NCBI GenBank assembly: GCA_050950785.1
Contig: JBMNIG010000021.1
Location: forward strand, 62,001 to 126,000
Direction of reading: 5' to 3'
From: JAAYOS01 sp050950785
GTDB lineage: Bacteria; Bacillota; Clostridia; Oscillospirales; JAAYOS01
Length of the DNA stretch: 64,000 nt
How positions within the stretch are numbered: position 1 is the stretch's first letter; each line of letters opens with the position of its first letter. Under the pieces are notes generated by a model that did no database searches, was not told the origin of the DNA, and worked only from the letters and a program-made list of their open reading frames with translations. Shown piece after piece: positions 1 through 7,661 of this stretch. Made by a program: the position numbers and the translations under genes.

Positions 1-1
1 T

Positions 2-688
2 ATTGACCGCATGGGTCCGTCCCACGACAGGGCTCAAATGCAAAGAGAAAACGCAAAAAGAATAGCTCAAGGTAAGAGCGGTGAGGAGCTGCTTGATCCA
101 CGTCTGTTCAAGGATCGTTTCCTTGGTCTGATATCCGTTGGTGGAGCGCGCACAGAACATTGGACTTCAATGGGACTGCCTAATATCCATTTGTTCAGCT
201 TTTCCATGCAAATGACAGTTGTTGATCATTACAATGCTTATAGAATGGGTGATATTGTAAATCCATTGTTTGACGATGAGCTTTTGGCCCGTATGCGTCG
301 TATGGGTAAGTCTGTAACTGAAGCAATAGGAACTCCTCGCCTGGAAGTAGAGTGGAAAGGCGACAGGCCGGGCATCTGCCCACTCTGTCACAACGATATT
401 CTCACCATCAAGACCGGAACTACGGTAGAATGCCCGATCTGTGGCATGGCGGGCACACTTTATATTGAAGATGGCCAGATAAAGGCACACTTTACCGAAG
501 AACAGATCGAACGTTCCCGTATGCGCCAAGGCGGTGTAGACGATCATATGGATGAGATTGCAAGCTTCAAACCAGTTGTCAAAGAAAAACTCGAAAAGTT
601 TGGTCACCTCATACCTGAAAAGATGAAACGCTTTGAAGGGATTCCGGAACTGAATAAAAAAGACTTTGTTGAGAATATGAAGCAATAA
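2..688 (+). CDS. Flavodoxin-family NAD(P)H-dependent oxidoreductase with C-terminal zinc-ribbon-like tail (5' end cut by window edge)
   Basis: The frame is open from the first bases, so the start lies outside the window; 228 residues are visible. The first half (ending near RRMGKSV) resembles the C-terminal part of an NADPH-dependent FMN reductase/flavodoxin fold, where the flavin and a substrate quinone or iron-sulfur partner would be handled. It is followed by a cysteine module, CPLC at about residue 126 and CPIC at about 144, spaced like a zinc ribbon or rubredoxin-like knuckle, and then a charged helical tail. Such flavodoxin-family proteins with a Cys tail occur in anaerobic Clostridia, but the substrate is unknown. 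The FMN-binding N-terminus is not visible, so the family assignment rests on the C-terminal part only. A strong hairpin follows about 105 bases downstream. Confidence 0.6.
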   Translation: MDRMGPSHDRAQMQRENAKRIAQGKSGEELLDPRLFKDRFLGLISVGGARTEHWTSMGLPNIHLFSFSMQMTVVDHYNAYRMGDIVNPLFDDELLARMRRMGKSVTEAIGTPRLEVEWKGDRPGICPLCHNDILTIKTGTTVECPICGMAGTLYIEDGQIKAHFTEEQIERSRMRQGGVDDHMDEIASFKPVVKEKLEKFGHLIPEKMKRFEGIPELNKKDFVENMKQ

Positions 689-793
689 CAAACAGCGTCA
701 TTAAGGTATGTAGGCTTCTATATCATATCAAATACATACCCCCTGTTTGCTCTCTTGCTGAAGTACAAAAACTAACTACATCTTTTATTCAAA

Positions 794-826
794 AACAGCT
801 CTCTGTCTACTTGACAGAGAGCTGTT
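794..826. terminator. Bidirectional intrinsic terminator
   Basis: A perfect 14-bp inverted repeat (AACAGCTCTCTGTC and its complement) with a 5-base loop sits between the convergent flavodoxin-family gene and the DtxR-type gene. On the minus strand the stem runs into TTTTT, which fits termination of the regulator transcript; the plus-strand T-run is weak. Confidence 0.75.
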
Positions 827-958
827 CATTTACAATTTAGATACTTTTGGCTGTATGTCGTACATGTATTCTAAATCTTAATACGCTTACAGCATCAGCT
901 CTTACAATATGGAAACTATTATATAAATCTCGCATCACCTGGTATAGCATGTCTGCGA

Positions 959-1351
959 TTATTCGACAGCCCGCTCCTTCTTTTCTTCAATTTCCTTTAG
1001 ATGCGCTTTTATCTGCTCAAAAGAACTGTCGCTTATTCCATGCTCAATTTTGCAGGCGTCCTCTACAGCAGTTTCCTCATCAACACCAAGTGCTATCAGC
1101 ATTTTTGTCAGAACGCGATGCCTTTCATAGATACTCTCTGCAATATCCTGACCTTTTTGAGTCAATGTGATCTGACCGTATTTATCCATCTCAATGTAAC
1201 CGTTTTCGCGAAATTGCTTCATGGTGTAGCTAACGGTGGGTTTTGTAACTCCCATCCGGTCCGCAATATCGACCGAACGCACATATCCCTTTTGTTTGTG
1301 CAGCATAAGGATACATTCAAGATAGTTCTCAGCTGCCTCCTGTATTTTCAA
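959..1351 (-). CDS. DtxR/MntR-family metal-dependent transcriptional regulator, probably iron-sensing
   Basis: This is a 130-residue metalloregulator with an N-terminal winged helix-turn-helix (about residues 5-65) and a helical metal-binding/dimerisation domain (about 70-130). It lacks the SH3-like third domain of DtxR and so has the short MntR-like architecture. The metal ligands are informative. H78, E103 and H104 are kept. The position of MntR E99 is Cys100 (in the string ACKIEH), as in DtxR/IdeR, and the MntR D8 position is Asn9. From family knowledge this favours Fe(II) over Mn(II); that is an inference. A strong Shine-Dalgarno (CAGGAGGTGG on the minus strand) precedes the ATG. Before the IS30 insertion the gene would have been divergent from the FeoB-associated gene at 4196, sharing the region that holds the palindrome at 4029. 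Confidence 0.88.
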   Translation of the reverse strand: MKIQEAAENYLECILMLHKQKGYVRSVDIADRMGVTKPTVSYTMKQFRENGYIEMDKYGQITLTQKGQDIAESIYERHRVLTKMLIALGVDEETAVEDACKIEHGISDSSFEQIKAHLKEIEEKKERAVE

Positions 1352-1443
1352 TCCCCCACCTCCTGAATACTAAATCGTGTCTGTCAGTAGCATTTATCTA
1401 CTTAATCTTATCATTTACATAACCATTATGCAAGTTTTATGTC

Positions 1444-1458
1444 AGCTGACAATATAGG
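1444..1458. repeat. Left 15-bp direct repeat flanking IS30 copy 1
   Basis: AGCTGACAATATAGG here is identical to 3867-3881 on the other side of the element. It is read as the target-site duplication of the IS30-type insertion. Confidence 0.85.
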
Positions 1459-2595
1459 CGCAAATTGCAAGTTAAAGTGAAACACTTTTTCTCTGTCAAA
1501 TGTTATCTAGATATCTTGTAGTTTTCGCTTGTTTCTGGCGGTTTGGGTCTGGGCGGAACGGGAAATGCTTTCGCTATGAACACTTTCTTAGTTCTTCTTT
1601 AACTACCTCGTTTGCGCATTTACCTTCTAAAACCTTACGTGGGTAATCATTAAGCCATTCTTGGATCTTTAATATTGCTTTTGTACTGTATTTCGCTATC
1701 GAACATCCCTTGGGGATAAACCGTCGTATGTGTCCATTTATCTGTTCATTGGTACCTCTTTCCCATGAATGATATGGGTGACAGTAGTAAATTCGGGTGC
1801 GTGCTTTACTGCTTATGCAGGACCGTTCTAGCTTGCGCCAATCTAAAAACTCACTTCCATTATCAACTGTTATTGTTTTAAACATCTTTCGAAATCGCTT
1901 TGCACCTATCTTTTTCTCTAGTTGGTCAAGTCGTTTTAGCACTTCTTTTTGTGTTTGGCTACGCAACTTAAATATCAGTGTCTTTCTAGATAGCCTCTCA
2001 ACCAGTACAAGCAAGCATGCTCTGCCTTTTCCTCGACCTGGTTCAACGCAATCCATTTCCCAGTGACCGAGCTCACTGCGGTCATTCGCCTCTTGTGGGC
2101 GCTCATCTATGCGCTTGGCGTCTACATCCCGTATTCTGCGGGTTACTCGGGTATACTTGCGTTTTGAACTCTTGCCTTTTCGAGGTAAGTCCTTTTTTGT
2201 TACATTGAGTAATAACTCACGGTCTATATAATTATAGAGCGTTCGCTTAGATATGGGCGTTCTTTGATAGTCAGGGTCATCCTTAAGTTTCTCTATGGTC
2301 GCATAAGGAGAGAACTTGCCATTTATAATACAGTTCTCAATTTTTTCTGCTAACTCATAGTTCTTACCAATTTTTAGATGAGCCCCTTTTGCACTTGCCT
2401 TCTCATCATAGTCCTCTTGGGCTTTTAAGGTTGAATAGCTAACCACTTCACGCCATTGGCAATCCCTTAAGATTACCTTCCCACGCCTCAGCTCCCTGCT
2501 TATTGTGGCTGGGCTTACTCACATTCGTTCTGCTATTTCCCGATGGCTAAGCCTTGATTTCTTAGGCAAGTAATTGTTCTTAGTTACTATCGCTT

Positions 2596-2622
2596 CTAAC
2601 TCTTCACGCTCTTCGAACCTTA
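2596..2622. repeat. Left 27-bp direct repeat flanking the IS481-like element
   Basis: These 27 bases (beginning CTAACTCTTCACGC, ending CGAACCTTA) recur exactly at 3687-3713. IS30 copy 2 carries the site once, with three base differences near its end. Because both repeats here share the same variant, duplication on insertion is the simplest reading. Confidence 0.85.
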
Positions 2623-2668
2623 TGTAGGATTACAATAGATGTGTTACATTGGTGATAAAAAAGATAGC

Positions 2669-2734
2669 GAATAGGAAATCCCTGTGCTAAAGTTGAGTTA
2701 CAACACAGCAACACAGCAAGGAGGTCTCCTATTC
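2669..2734 (+). promoter_or_regulatory. Possible transposase-mRNA hairpin around the ribosome binding site
   Basis: GAATAGGA (2669-2676) is complementary to TCCTATTC (2727-2734), and CTGTG (2682-2686) to CACAG (2712-2716). The ribosome site AAGGAGG (2718-2724) lies between the two 3' arms, just before the ATG at 2738. A transcript entering from outside the element would fold over the site, as known for translational silencing in other insertion sequences. The fold is by eye only. Confidence 0.4.
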
Positions 2735-2737
2735 ACT

Positions 2738-3676
2738 ATGAATAAGATAACACAAACCATGCGGTACAGGCAATCCTTAATTCAATATTCTTTCAAATAC
2801 GGTGTTACAAAGGCGGCTATCAAATACAATACCAACCGTCAATATATCTACCGTTGGCGAAAGCGCTATGATGGGACATTGCAGTCCCTTGCCGATCGCT
2901 CCCGCCGTCCGCATTCTCACCCCAATCAACATACGCCGGAAGAGCTTGCGCTCATTGCCAATATGAGAAGGCGTAATCCTGAGGCGGGGTTGGTGGTGTT
3001 TTGGGTAAAGCTAATGCAGCGAGGATACACTCGCTCCATTACAGGGCTGTATCGAGTGCTAAGAAAACAGGGACAAATGGCGGTTAAACCACCCAATCCC
3101 AAATATATCCCAAAGCCCTATGAAACCATGTATTACCCTGGTCAGCGCGTACAAATCGATGTCAAGCATGTGCCGTCTGCTTGTTTGGTCGGAGAAGCCG
3201 CCGGCAAGAAATTCTATCAGTATACAGCCATTGACGAGTATTCCCGCTTTCGGTATCTGGAAGCTTTTGAAGAAGCAAGCACATACACCTCGAGCATGTT
3301 TCTTGAAAACATGCTGAAGGCGTTTCCTTTCAAGGTGGAATGTGTGCAGACGGACAATGGATTTGAGTTTACCAAGCGCTTCGGCAGTCACTCAAATTCC
3401 CCCACACTGTTTGAGCATACGCTCAAACAGTGTGGTATTCACCACAAGCTCATCAGGCCTTTTACCCCAAGACATAATGGGAAGGTGGAGCGTTCTCATC
3501 GTAAGGACAACGAATATTTCTATGCCGTGAAAAAGTTCTACTCTTTTGATGATTTCAAGGCTCAACTTGCTGTTCACAGTAGAAAATATAACAACTTTCC
3601 TATGCGTCCTCTTAAATGGCAGGCACCAAAAAAGGTACTCCATGATTTTTTGACCTTCGGTGTAACATATCATTGA
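2738..3676 (+). CDS. IS481-like DDE transposase, intact
   Basis: This 312-residue transposase appears intact. The N-terminal helix-turn-helix (about residues 10-55, with the string YIYRWRKRYD) binds the element ends. It is followed by an rve-type integrase core whose acidic residues are visible in QIDVKHV (about 131-137), in TDNGFEF (about 206-212) and in the HNGKVERSH string (about 247-255, E being the catalytic glutamate). I chose the ATG at 2738 because AAGGAGG lies upstream at 2718; a longer in-frame start at 2684 has no such site. The gene runs opposite to the IS30 transposase it interrupts. It is the only apparently functional transposase in the window. Confidence 0.9.
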   Translation: MNKITQTMRYRQSLIQYSFKYGVTKAAIKYNTNRQYIYRWRKRYDGTLQSLADRSRRPHSHPNQHTPEELALIANMRRRNPEAGLVVFWVKLMQRGYTRSITGLYRVLRKQGQMAVKPPNPKYIPKPYETMYYPGQRVQIDVKHVPSACLVGEAAGKKFYQYTAIDEYSRFRYLEAFEEASTYTSSMFLENMLKAFPFKVECVQTDNGFEFTKRFGSHSNSPTLFEHTLKQCGIHHKLIRPFTPRHNGKVERSHRKDNEYFYAVKKFYSFDDFKAQLAVHSRKYNNFPMRPLKWQAPKKVLHDFLTFGVTYH

Positions 3677-3686
3677 CAAACCTACA

Positions 3687-3713
3687 CTAACTCTTCACGC
3701 TCTTCGAACCTTA
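3687..3713. repeat. Right 27-bp direct repeat flanking the IS481-like element
   Basis: This is an exact copy of 2596-2622, directly after the CCTACA right end of the nested element. Confidence 0.85.
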
Positions 3714-3866
3714 GGTGTTTACCTTTTATGCGAGTTCTGATACAATAGACTTGGCTCATGAAGCTTCTCCGTTTCTGTTTGTTGTAGGAACTAACATTAT
3801 AACAGAGAAGCTCTCGTGGGCCTATTTATTTCTTTATTTGTGTTTCATTTAATTTTACAACTCGCC

Positions 3867-3881
3867 AGCTGACAATATAGG
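3867..3881. repeat. Right 15-bp direct repeat flanking IS30 copy 1
   Basis: This is an exact copy of 1444-1458, directly after the ACAACTCGCC end of the IS30 element. Confidence 0.85.
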
Positions 3882-3988
3882 TGACCCCTGCAAATGCGAT
3901 ACATTTGCATAGTCATTATTTTGAAATGTATGTATTTGCGAATTTTAAAACTTCAAATTCATTTCATAGTTTGAGTCTAAATAGAATA

Positions 3989-4022
3989 TTGACAAAAATA
4001 TCATATAGTAGTAAACTATAAT
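3989..4022 (+). promoter_or_regulatory. Possible promoter of the FeoB-associated gene
   Basis: TTGACA (3989-3994) is followed after 17 bases by TAAACT (4012-4017). A perfect TATAAT (4017-4022) is present too, but at a 22-base spacing. The region lies directly upstream of the 18-base palindrome at 4029. Confidence 0.45.
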
Positions 4023-4028
4023 TACAAA

Positions 4029-4046
4029 AGTTAGAACGTTCTAACT
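4029..4046. promoter_or_regulatory. Perfect 18-bp palindrome, candidate metal-regulator operator
   Basis: AGTTAGAACGTTCTAACT is its own reverse complement. It sits just after the -10 region and about 150 bases before the FeoB-associated gene. With the IS removed it lies in the shared divergent region with the DtxR-type regulator. The outer GTTAG/CTAAC halves recall DtxR-type half sites, but the spacing differs from the classical box. Binding by that regulator is an inference. Confidence 0.5.
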
Positions 4047-4195
4047 CGCAGACAACATTAAGTTTCTCCCTGAAAAACTCAATAATCAGTTATTCATAAG
4101 TTGCCAACCAATCAGTTATATGCATATGCTACACTGTAAAAGATGCCGTAAATATATGGATGCGTTGGCCAGGACTAAAGATTAGGAGACCATTT

Positions 4196-4360
4196 ATGAT
4201 TCAATTTCTCATTGATAACGCTGCTACAATTATTGTCTCAGCCGTTCTGCTCACACTGTTTACTTTAGCAATTCGTTCGATGATCCGGCGTAGAAAGAAA
4301 TCCTCATGTGCAAGCGGAAATAGCTGCTCCGGGTGCCCATATTCAAATAATTGCCACTAA
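4196..4360 (+). CDS. FeoB-associated Cys-rich membrane protein
   Basis: This is a 54-residue protein with one N-terminal transmembrane helix (about residues 8-27), a basic RRRKK patch, and a short cytoplasmic tail with a cysteine cluster (Cys-x5-Cys-x2-Cys-x5-Cys) ending at His. Size, topology and tail match the small Cys-rich proteins normally encoded next to the ferrous iron transporter FeoB. They are thought to help Fe(II) delivery, with unknown mechanism. No feoA or feoB lies in this window, so the gene appears orphaned here. The start at 4196 follows TTAGGAGAC; an earlier in-frame ATG at 4160 lacks a ribosome site and would add basic residues before the helix. Confidence 0.82.
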   Translation: MIQFLIDNAATIIVSAVLLTLFTLAIRSMIRRRKKSSCASGNSCSGCPYSNNCH

Positions 4361-4406
4361 GTAATTCTGGAAACAAAATCGCATTACAATGTCAATAAAA
4401 CAATAG

Positions 4407-4452
4407 AACGGTTCTTCTGTCCTAGTTCTGACTACACGACAGAAGGACCGTT
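4407..4452. repeat. Hairpin repeat, ACGGTTCTTCTGTC type, copy 1
   Basis: AACGGTTCTTCTGTC (4407-4421) pairs with GACAGAAGGACCGTT (4438-4452), with one mismatch. Related hairpins occur at 20056 and 21141, so this is a dispersed intergenic repeat family that may double as a terminator. Apart from it, the gene-free stretch 4361-4671 shows nothing recognisable. Confidence 0.65.
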
Positions 4453-4671
4453 ACTTGTTATACCATAAAATACTCTTTACCAACTTCAACATCGATACGT
4501 ATAAGTTCCCGGTTTCATCTTTCGATAATCGGTAGTATCAGTACGGGAAACCAACCGTAGATTTTGGCCTGTTGATATCTTAGAGACGCATTCCATCTCT
4601 CATGGCTATCATAAATATTTTTCTATAAGAATGCTTTGCTTTTCAAGTGATATACAGATCTTCTTTCATTT

Positions 4672-5931
4672 TCAAGCTCTAGTATTTGAAAGTTGCTTGT
4701 GTTTTTTTCTATAGGAGAGCTCAGCTGCTAGTAAGCATATTGAAACAATAAATGAAAATATAAATAATGCAATCCACGCAGGTCTATAGCTTCCTGTATA
4801 GTCGAAAACTGCACCCATGACCGGCACCGAAATCGATGGTCCGAATGTAGATATCATTGTGATTATACTAAAAATCGTAGGATAATCCTTGGTGCCAAAA
4901 TATTTGGTAATAAGTATTGAAACAGGTACTGACATGGCGCAGCTTGCAACCCCAACGGTTATGGCATAGATCCACGGGAAAATCGGAAGGCGGGCCAAGA
5001 GTGCGGCCAAGGGAAATATTAGGCTGCAGACTGCTATGAAAGCATTGCCGGCCAACGTGCCATAACGGTCGTAGACAAAACCCATGAGGATTTTGCCAAA
5101 TGTCAATGACAACATGAAAACGGAAATGATAGGGGCTACACTAGCATTAGAATAACCAATATCACTTAGGTACGGAGCAGAATGAGTGTTGGTTGCTGCC
5201 GCAAATACCGAAATGAAGAAATATCCTATTGCCATTAGCCAGAACCGGCCAGTCTTGAATACCTCTCTTAAAGACAAATCGAAGACAGGGCCCTCCAGTT
5301 TTTTGTTTTTATCAGCTTCTGTTTTTTGTGATATGTATGGCGATAATCCCATCTTACTCGGACTATCCTTAATTATTAAAAGTATAATCGGTATAAGAAT
5401 GATAAAACCAACGATTCCCATAAACCTATATGCAGCCCGCCAATCGTATGCTTCGATGATTCGGGTTACTATCGGAATCATGATCGCTCCGCCAAGCCCA
5501 CTTCCTGCAAAAGCTATTCCATTGGCCATACCTCTTTTATCCTCAAACCATGAGCTTATCAATATTCCAATAATCATAAAGTTTACTGCATGAAGAAAAA
5601 GGCCGTTTACAAACGCAAGTGCATAAAAATGCCACAGACTGTTTGCAAAAGAATAACCGATATTCACAAGACTCAGTCCTAATGCTCCTACGAGAAGCAC
5701 TTTTCTTACACCGCTTTTTTGCAAGAATTTCCCGAATATCGGCAGTACAAGTGCCCCGACAAGTGTCATTATTGTGCGGTGTAGAGTAAACTCACTTCTA
5801 GCAAAGCCAAGTGATTGGCATACCGGCTTGACATATACACTGTTAGTACTTGTGAACATACCAAGACCCAATGCAAGAATAACAACACTTGCAGCAACTA
5901 TTATCCATCCGTAAAAGATTCGAGTTTTCAT
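4672..5931 (-). CDS. MFS transporter, OFA (oxalate/formate antiporter)-like, likely importer of the C-glycoside cassette
   Basis: This 419-residue protein has about twelve predicted membrane helices in two six-helix halves, with a charged central loop near residues 195-215. The N-terminal block (YGWIIVAASVVILALGLGMF) is typical of OFA/monocarboxylate-porter-like members of the major facilitator superfamily. Members move carboxylates and other small organic solutes by proton or anion coupling; the substrate cannot be read from sequence. The gene is divergent from the C-glycoside deglycosidase genes at 6170 across 238 bases, which suggests joint regulation and a role in importing an aryl glycoside or exporting an aglycone. 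The start at 5931 has GGAGG upstream. It could equally serve an unrelated substrate. Confidence 0.8.
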   Translation of the reverse strand: MKTRIFYGWIIVAASVVILALGLGMFTSTNSVYVKPVCQSLGFARSEFTLHRTIMTLVGALVLPIFGKFLQKSGVRKVLLVGALGLSLVNIGYSFANSLWHFYALAFVNGLFLHAVNFMIIGILISSWFEDKRGMANGIAFAGSGLGGAIMIPIVTRIIEAYDWRAAYRFMGIVGFIILIPIILLIIKDSPSKMGLSPYISQKTEADKNKKLEGPVFDLSLREVFKTGRFWLMAIGYFFISVFAAATNTHSAPYLSDIGYSNASVAPIISVFMLSLTFGKILMGFVYDRYGTLAGNAFIAVCSLIFPLAALLARLPIFPWIYAITVGVASCAMSVPVSILITKYFGTKDYPTIFSIITMISTFGPSISVPVMGAVFDYTGSYRPAWIALFIFSFIVSICLLAAELSYRKKHKQLSNTRA

Positions 5932-6049
5932 TTATACTTATACCTCCGTTATTTATTTTTGAACATTATCTATAATACTACCTTGAGCTTACTCCATGTC
6001 AAGGGGGGTGCCTTAGTTCAAAATCATTGGATAGTTTTCTGAAATTTTT

Positions 6050-6075
6050 ATGAAACTCTTGATGTGAGATTTCAT
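6050..6075. promoter_or_regulatory. Imperfect inverted repeat in the divergent control region
   Basis: ATGAAACTC (6050-6058) and GAGATTTCAT (6066-6075) form arms with a one-base bulge, about 95 bases before the deglycosidase beta gene. The location between divergent catabolic genes suits an operator. No regulator gene lies adjacent. Confidence 0.3.
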
Positions 6076-6169
6076 TTGTGTTAAAATTGAAGCAAATAAA
6101 ACATTACAAAGTTTTAAGGCTGAAAAGGTAATAACTTATAGCCTTTAGAGCATGAAAGGAGAATAAACA

Positions 6170-6571
6170 GTGGCAATGTATGAAAAGTATGCCGTTGACC
6201 CAAATGACATCCAAACTGTCGTGAAAAATGGCGTTGCTACCGGTTTTGAAGTAAAGACAAAAATTCCATACTACCGCGGCGTAAGCTTAAGTCTAATCGA
6301 TGATGTACGTATAACACTGGACGGCAAAGAGTTTACAAAGGATCAGATGACCTTCACCGTAGGTGGGGAAACTTATACCTTTGAAGAGATGGAGACCATT
6401 ACCGATCTGCGTTGGGAATTTGGCGAAAAGGCCACAATCTATGTCAACTGTCCGGGTGGGATATTCCTAGGAACACATAAGGTTGACATCATGATATCAA
6501 TAAGAGTCAGCTATATGGGGCGATCTCTCCAGTATAAACAGAGCTTTATTGTTTGCCCCATGGGCGGTTGA
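6170..6571 (+). CDS. C-glycoside deglycosidase beta subunit (CGDB/DfgB-like)
   Basis: This 133-residue protein is a beta-rich single domain with no signal peptide. The order of motifs (KIPYYRGVSLSLIDDVRI, the TFTVGGETYTFEEM region, a Trp-containing strand, and the C-terminal VSYMGRSLQYKQ) matches the small subunit of bacterial C-glycoside deglycosidases such as DfgB and DgpB. In those enzymes it packs against the metal-dependent TIM-barrel subunit and shapes the active site that cleaves the C-C bond of 3-oxo-C-glycosides. The gene lies 18 bases before the alpha-subunit gene on the same strand, the arrangement expected of the heteromeric enzyme. The start is a GTG at 6170, eight bases after AAAGGAG; the ATG at 6176 is too far from it. 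The preferred substrate (flavone, isoflavone or xanthone C-glucoside) cannot be inferred. Confidence 0.78.
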   Translation: MAMYEKYAVDPNDIQTVVKNGVATGFEVKTKIPYYRGVSLSLIDDVRITLDGKEFTKDQMTFTVGGETYTFEEMETITDLRWEFGEKATIYVNCPGGIFLGTHKVDIMISIRVSYMGRSLQYKQSFIVCPMGG

Positions 6572-6589
6572 TAGAAAGGAGTATCTGAA

Positions 6590-7570
6590 ATGAGCATAAA
6601 AAGAAGTGTCTCCTTTTACAGCTTTCAGGAGGCATATTATAAAGGCGAACGCACCCTAGAAGATCTGATCAAATTTACAGGAAAGACCCTTGAAGCAGAA
6701 GGTGTTGAAATACTTGCGGAGCAGACTCCGGTCGGCCGCTTCCCTGATCCGACAGACGCAGATGTTGATCGTTGGAACGGTTGGATGGAAAAGTATAATA
6801 CAAAGCCATCCTGCCTCGACTCCTTTATTGACTGGAACCTGTATAGAAATCGGACACTCACACTTAAAGAGCAGGTATTGCAGATGGAACGTGATATCAA
6901 GCTTGCCAATCGGTTGGGATTTCCGGTGATTCGTGTTTTGTGTCCTGTCCGAAAAGAAATCGTGGAGGCAAGTATTCCAATTGCCGAGCATTATGGTGTA
7001 AAGATGGGATTGGAAGTTCATTCTCCCATGACGCTCTCTTCACGCTGGATGGTTGAATATTTTGATATGGTCGTAAGGAGTGGTTCGAAGTTTGTTGGCA
7101 TCATTCCCGATTTTGGTATTTTTGTGATGCGCCCTACAAAAAAGCAACTCGAAACAGCCCGCTCACAAGGAGCTAGGGATGAAATTTTATCCCAGATAGT
7201 AAGCTGGTGCGAAGCCCATATCCCCTTTGAGGAAATGGTGGCGAAAGCAAATGCGCTCGGAGTCAATACTGTGGAAATGTCCGTAGTACAGTCCTTTGCT
7301 CGTAATGTATTTACCGAGCCTGAAGAGCTCCGCAGTATTGCGCCATATATTTTCCATTGCCACGGCAAATTTTATGATATGGATGACAATTGCAGGGAAA
7401 CTTCTATTGATTATGAAAATCCTATTAAGGTGCTCAAGGATATTGGTTATGACGGATACATATCAAGTGAATTTGAGGGCCAAAGGCTATATGGAATAGA
7501 CGAGGTTTGCGATGAATTCGAGCAGGTTCGCAGGCACCATGTAATGCTCAGGCGCTTAATAGAAGGCTGA
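6590..7570 (+). CDS. C-glycoside deglycosidase alpha subunit (DfgA/DgpC-like TIM barrel)
   Basis: This 326-residue protein belongs to the xylose-isomerase-like TIM-barrel (sugar phosphate isomerase/epimerase) superfamily. Four likely divalent-metal ligands stand in the expected strands: E142 (GLEVHSP), D174 (IIPDFGIF), H258 (FHCHGKF) and E294 (ISSEFEG). H144 lies beside the first. The closest functional analogues are the catalytic subunits of C-glycoside deglycosidases, which use Mn-type metal to cleave a 3-oxo-C-glycoside into aglycone and an unsaturated keto-hexose. There is no signal peptide, so action is cytoplasmic. It is preceded by the beta-subunit gene (18-base gap, ribosome site AAAGGAG) and followed 160 bases on by the dehydrogenase that would supply the 3-oxo substrate. 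Without that context a plain sugar isomerase would also be possible. Confidence 0.78.
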   Translation: MSIKRSVSFYSFQEAYYKGERTLEDLIKFTGKTLEAEGVEILAEQTPVGRFPDPTDADVDRWNGWMEKYNTKPSCLDSFIDWNLYRNRTLTLKEQVLQMERDIKLANRLGFPVIRVLCPVRKEIVEASIPIAEHYGVKMGLEVHSPMTLSSRWMVEYFDMVVRSGSKFVGIIPDFGIFVMRPTKKQLETARSQGARDEILSQIVSWCEAHIPFEEMVAKANALGVNTVEMSVVQSFARNVFTEPEELRSIAPYIFHCHGKFYDMDDNCRETSIDYENPIKVLKDIGYDGYISSEFEGQRLYGIDEVCDEFEQVRRHHVMLRRLIEG

Positions 7571-7661
7571 TACATCCGGTCTGTCAAGAAGTTCGGTTGT
7601 TGTTTGACTGTCTAATTTTAAGTTATTTTGTTCCCAACTGTTGCATAAGTTTCAAATATGC

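Larger units (their letters stand above)
2623..3686 (+). mobile_element. IS481-like insertion sequence nested in IS30 copy 1
   Basis: This 1064-bp element begins TGTAGG and ends CCTACA. The terminal inverted repeats match over TGTAGG, and again over GTTACA about 20 bases in. The 5'-TGT end is typical of IS481-type elements. It carries one intact transposase gene on the plus strand, opposite to the host IS30 gene. It is flanked by identical 27-bp direct repeats, much longer than the 4-15 bp usual for the family. Confidence 0.85.
1574..3759 (-). pseudogene. IS30-family transposase, disrupted
   Basis: Reading right to left, the original ATG is at 3759. The N-terminal coding part is split by the nested element (2623-3686) near the residues encoding HLRLEE. 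Beyond it, a nonsense change (GGA to TGA, the glycine of the RMGVS motif in copy 2) lies at about 2519-2521. The remaining open frame from 2446 to 1574 (290 codons from a GTG) encodes most of the DDE catalytic domain: HWEMDCV, TVDNGSEF and the ERGTNEQINGHIRRF region with the usual D, D, E residues. The helix-turn-helix part is lost to the product, so this gene cannot make a normal transposase. Confidence 0.92.
1459..3866 (-). mobile_element. IS30-family insertion sequence, copy 1, interrupted by a nested IS481-like element
   Basis: Both ends were defined by comparison with the second copy at 45659-46976. The element starts CGCAAATTGC and ends ACAACTCGCC. The outer 27 bases form imperfect inverted repeats (about 19 of 27 matching, best at the inner GAAACAC). 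Subtracting the nested 1064-bp element and one 27-bp repeat leaves 1317 bp, one base shorter than copy 2. It is flanked by 15-bp direct repeats. The two copies differ at only a few positions, so the insertions are fairly recent. The element separates the DtxR-type regulator from the FeoB-associated gene. Confidence 0.9.

Noticed and set aside
167..691. Minus-strand frame opposite the flavodoxin-family gene
   Set aside because: The plus strand encodes a recognisable cysteine-motif protein with consistent codon use; the opposite frame has no domain and no ribosome site.
847..1170. Plus-strand open frame overlapping the DtxR-type gene
   Set aside because: It is a shadow frame: no ribosome site, unusual composition, and complete overlap with a well-supported gene on the other strand.
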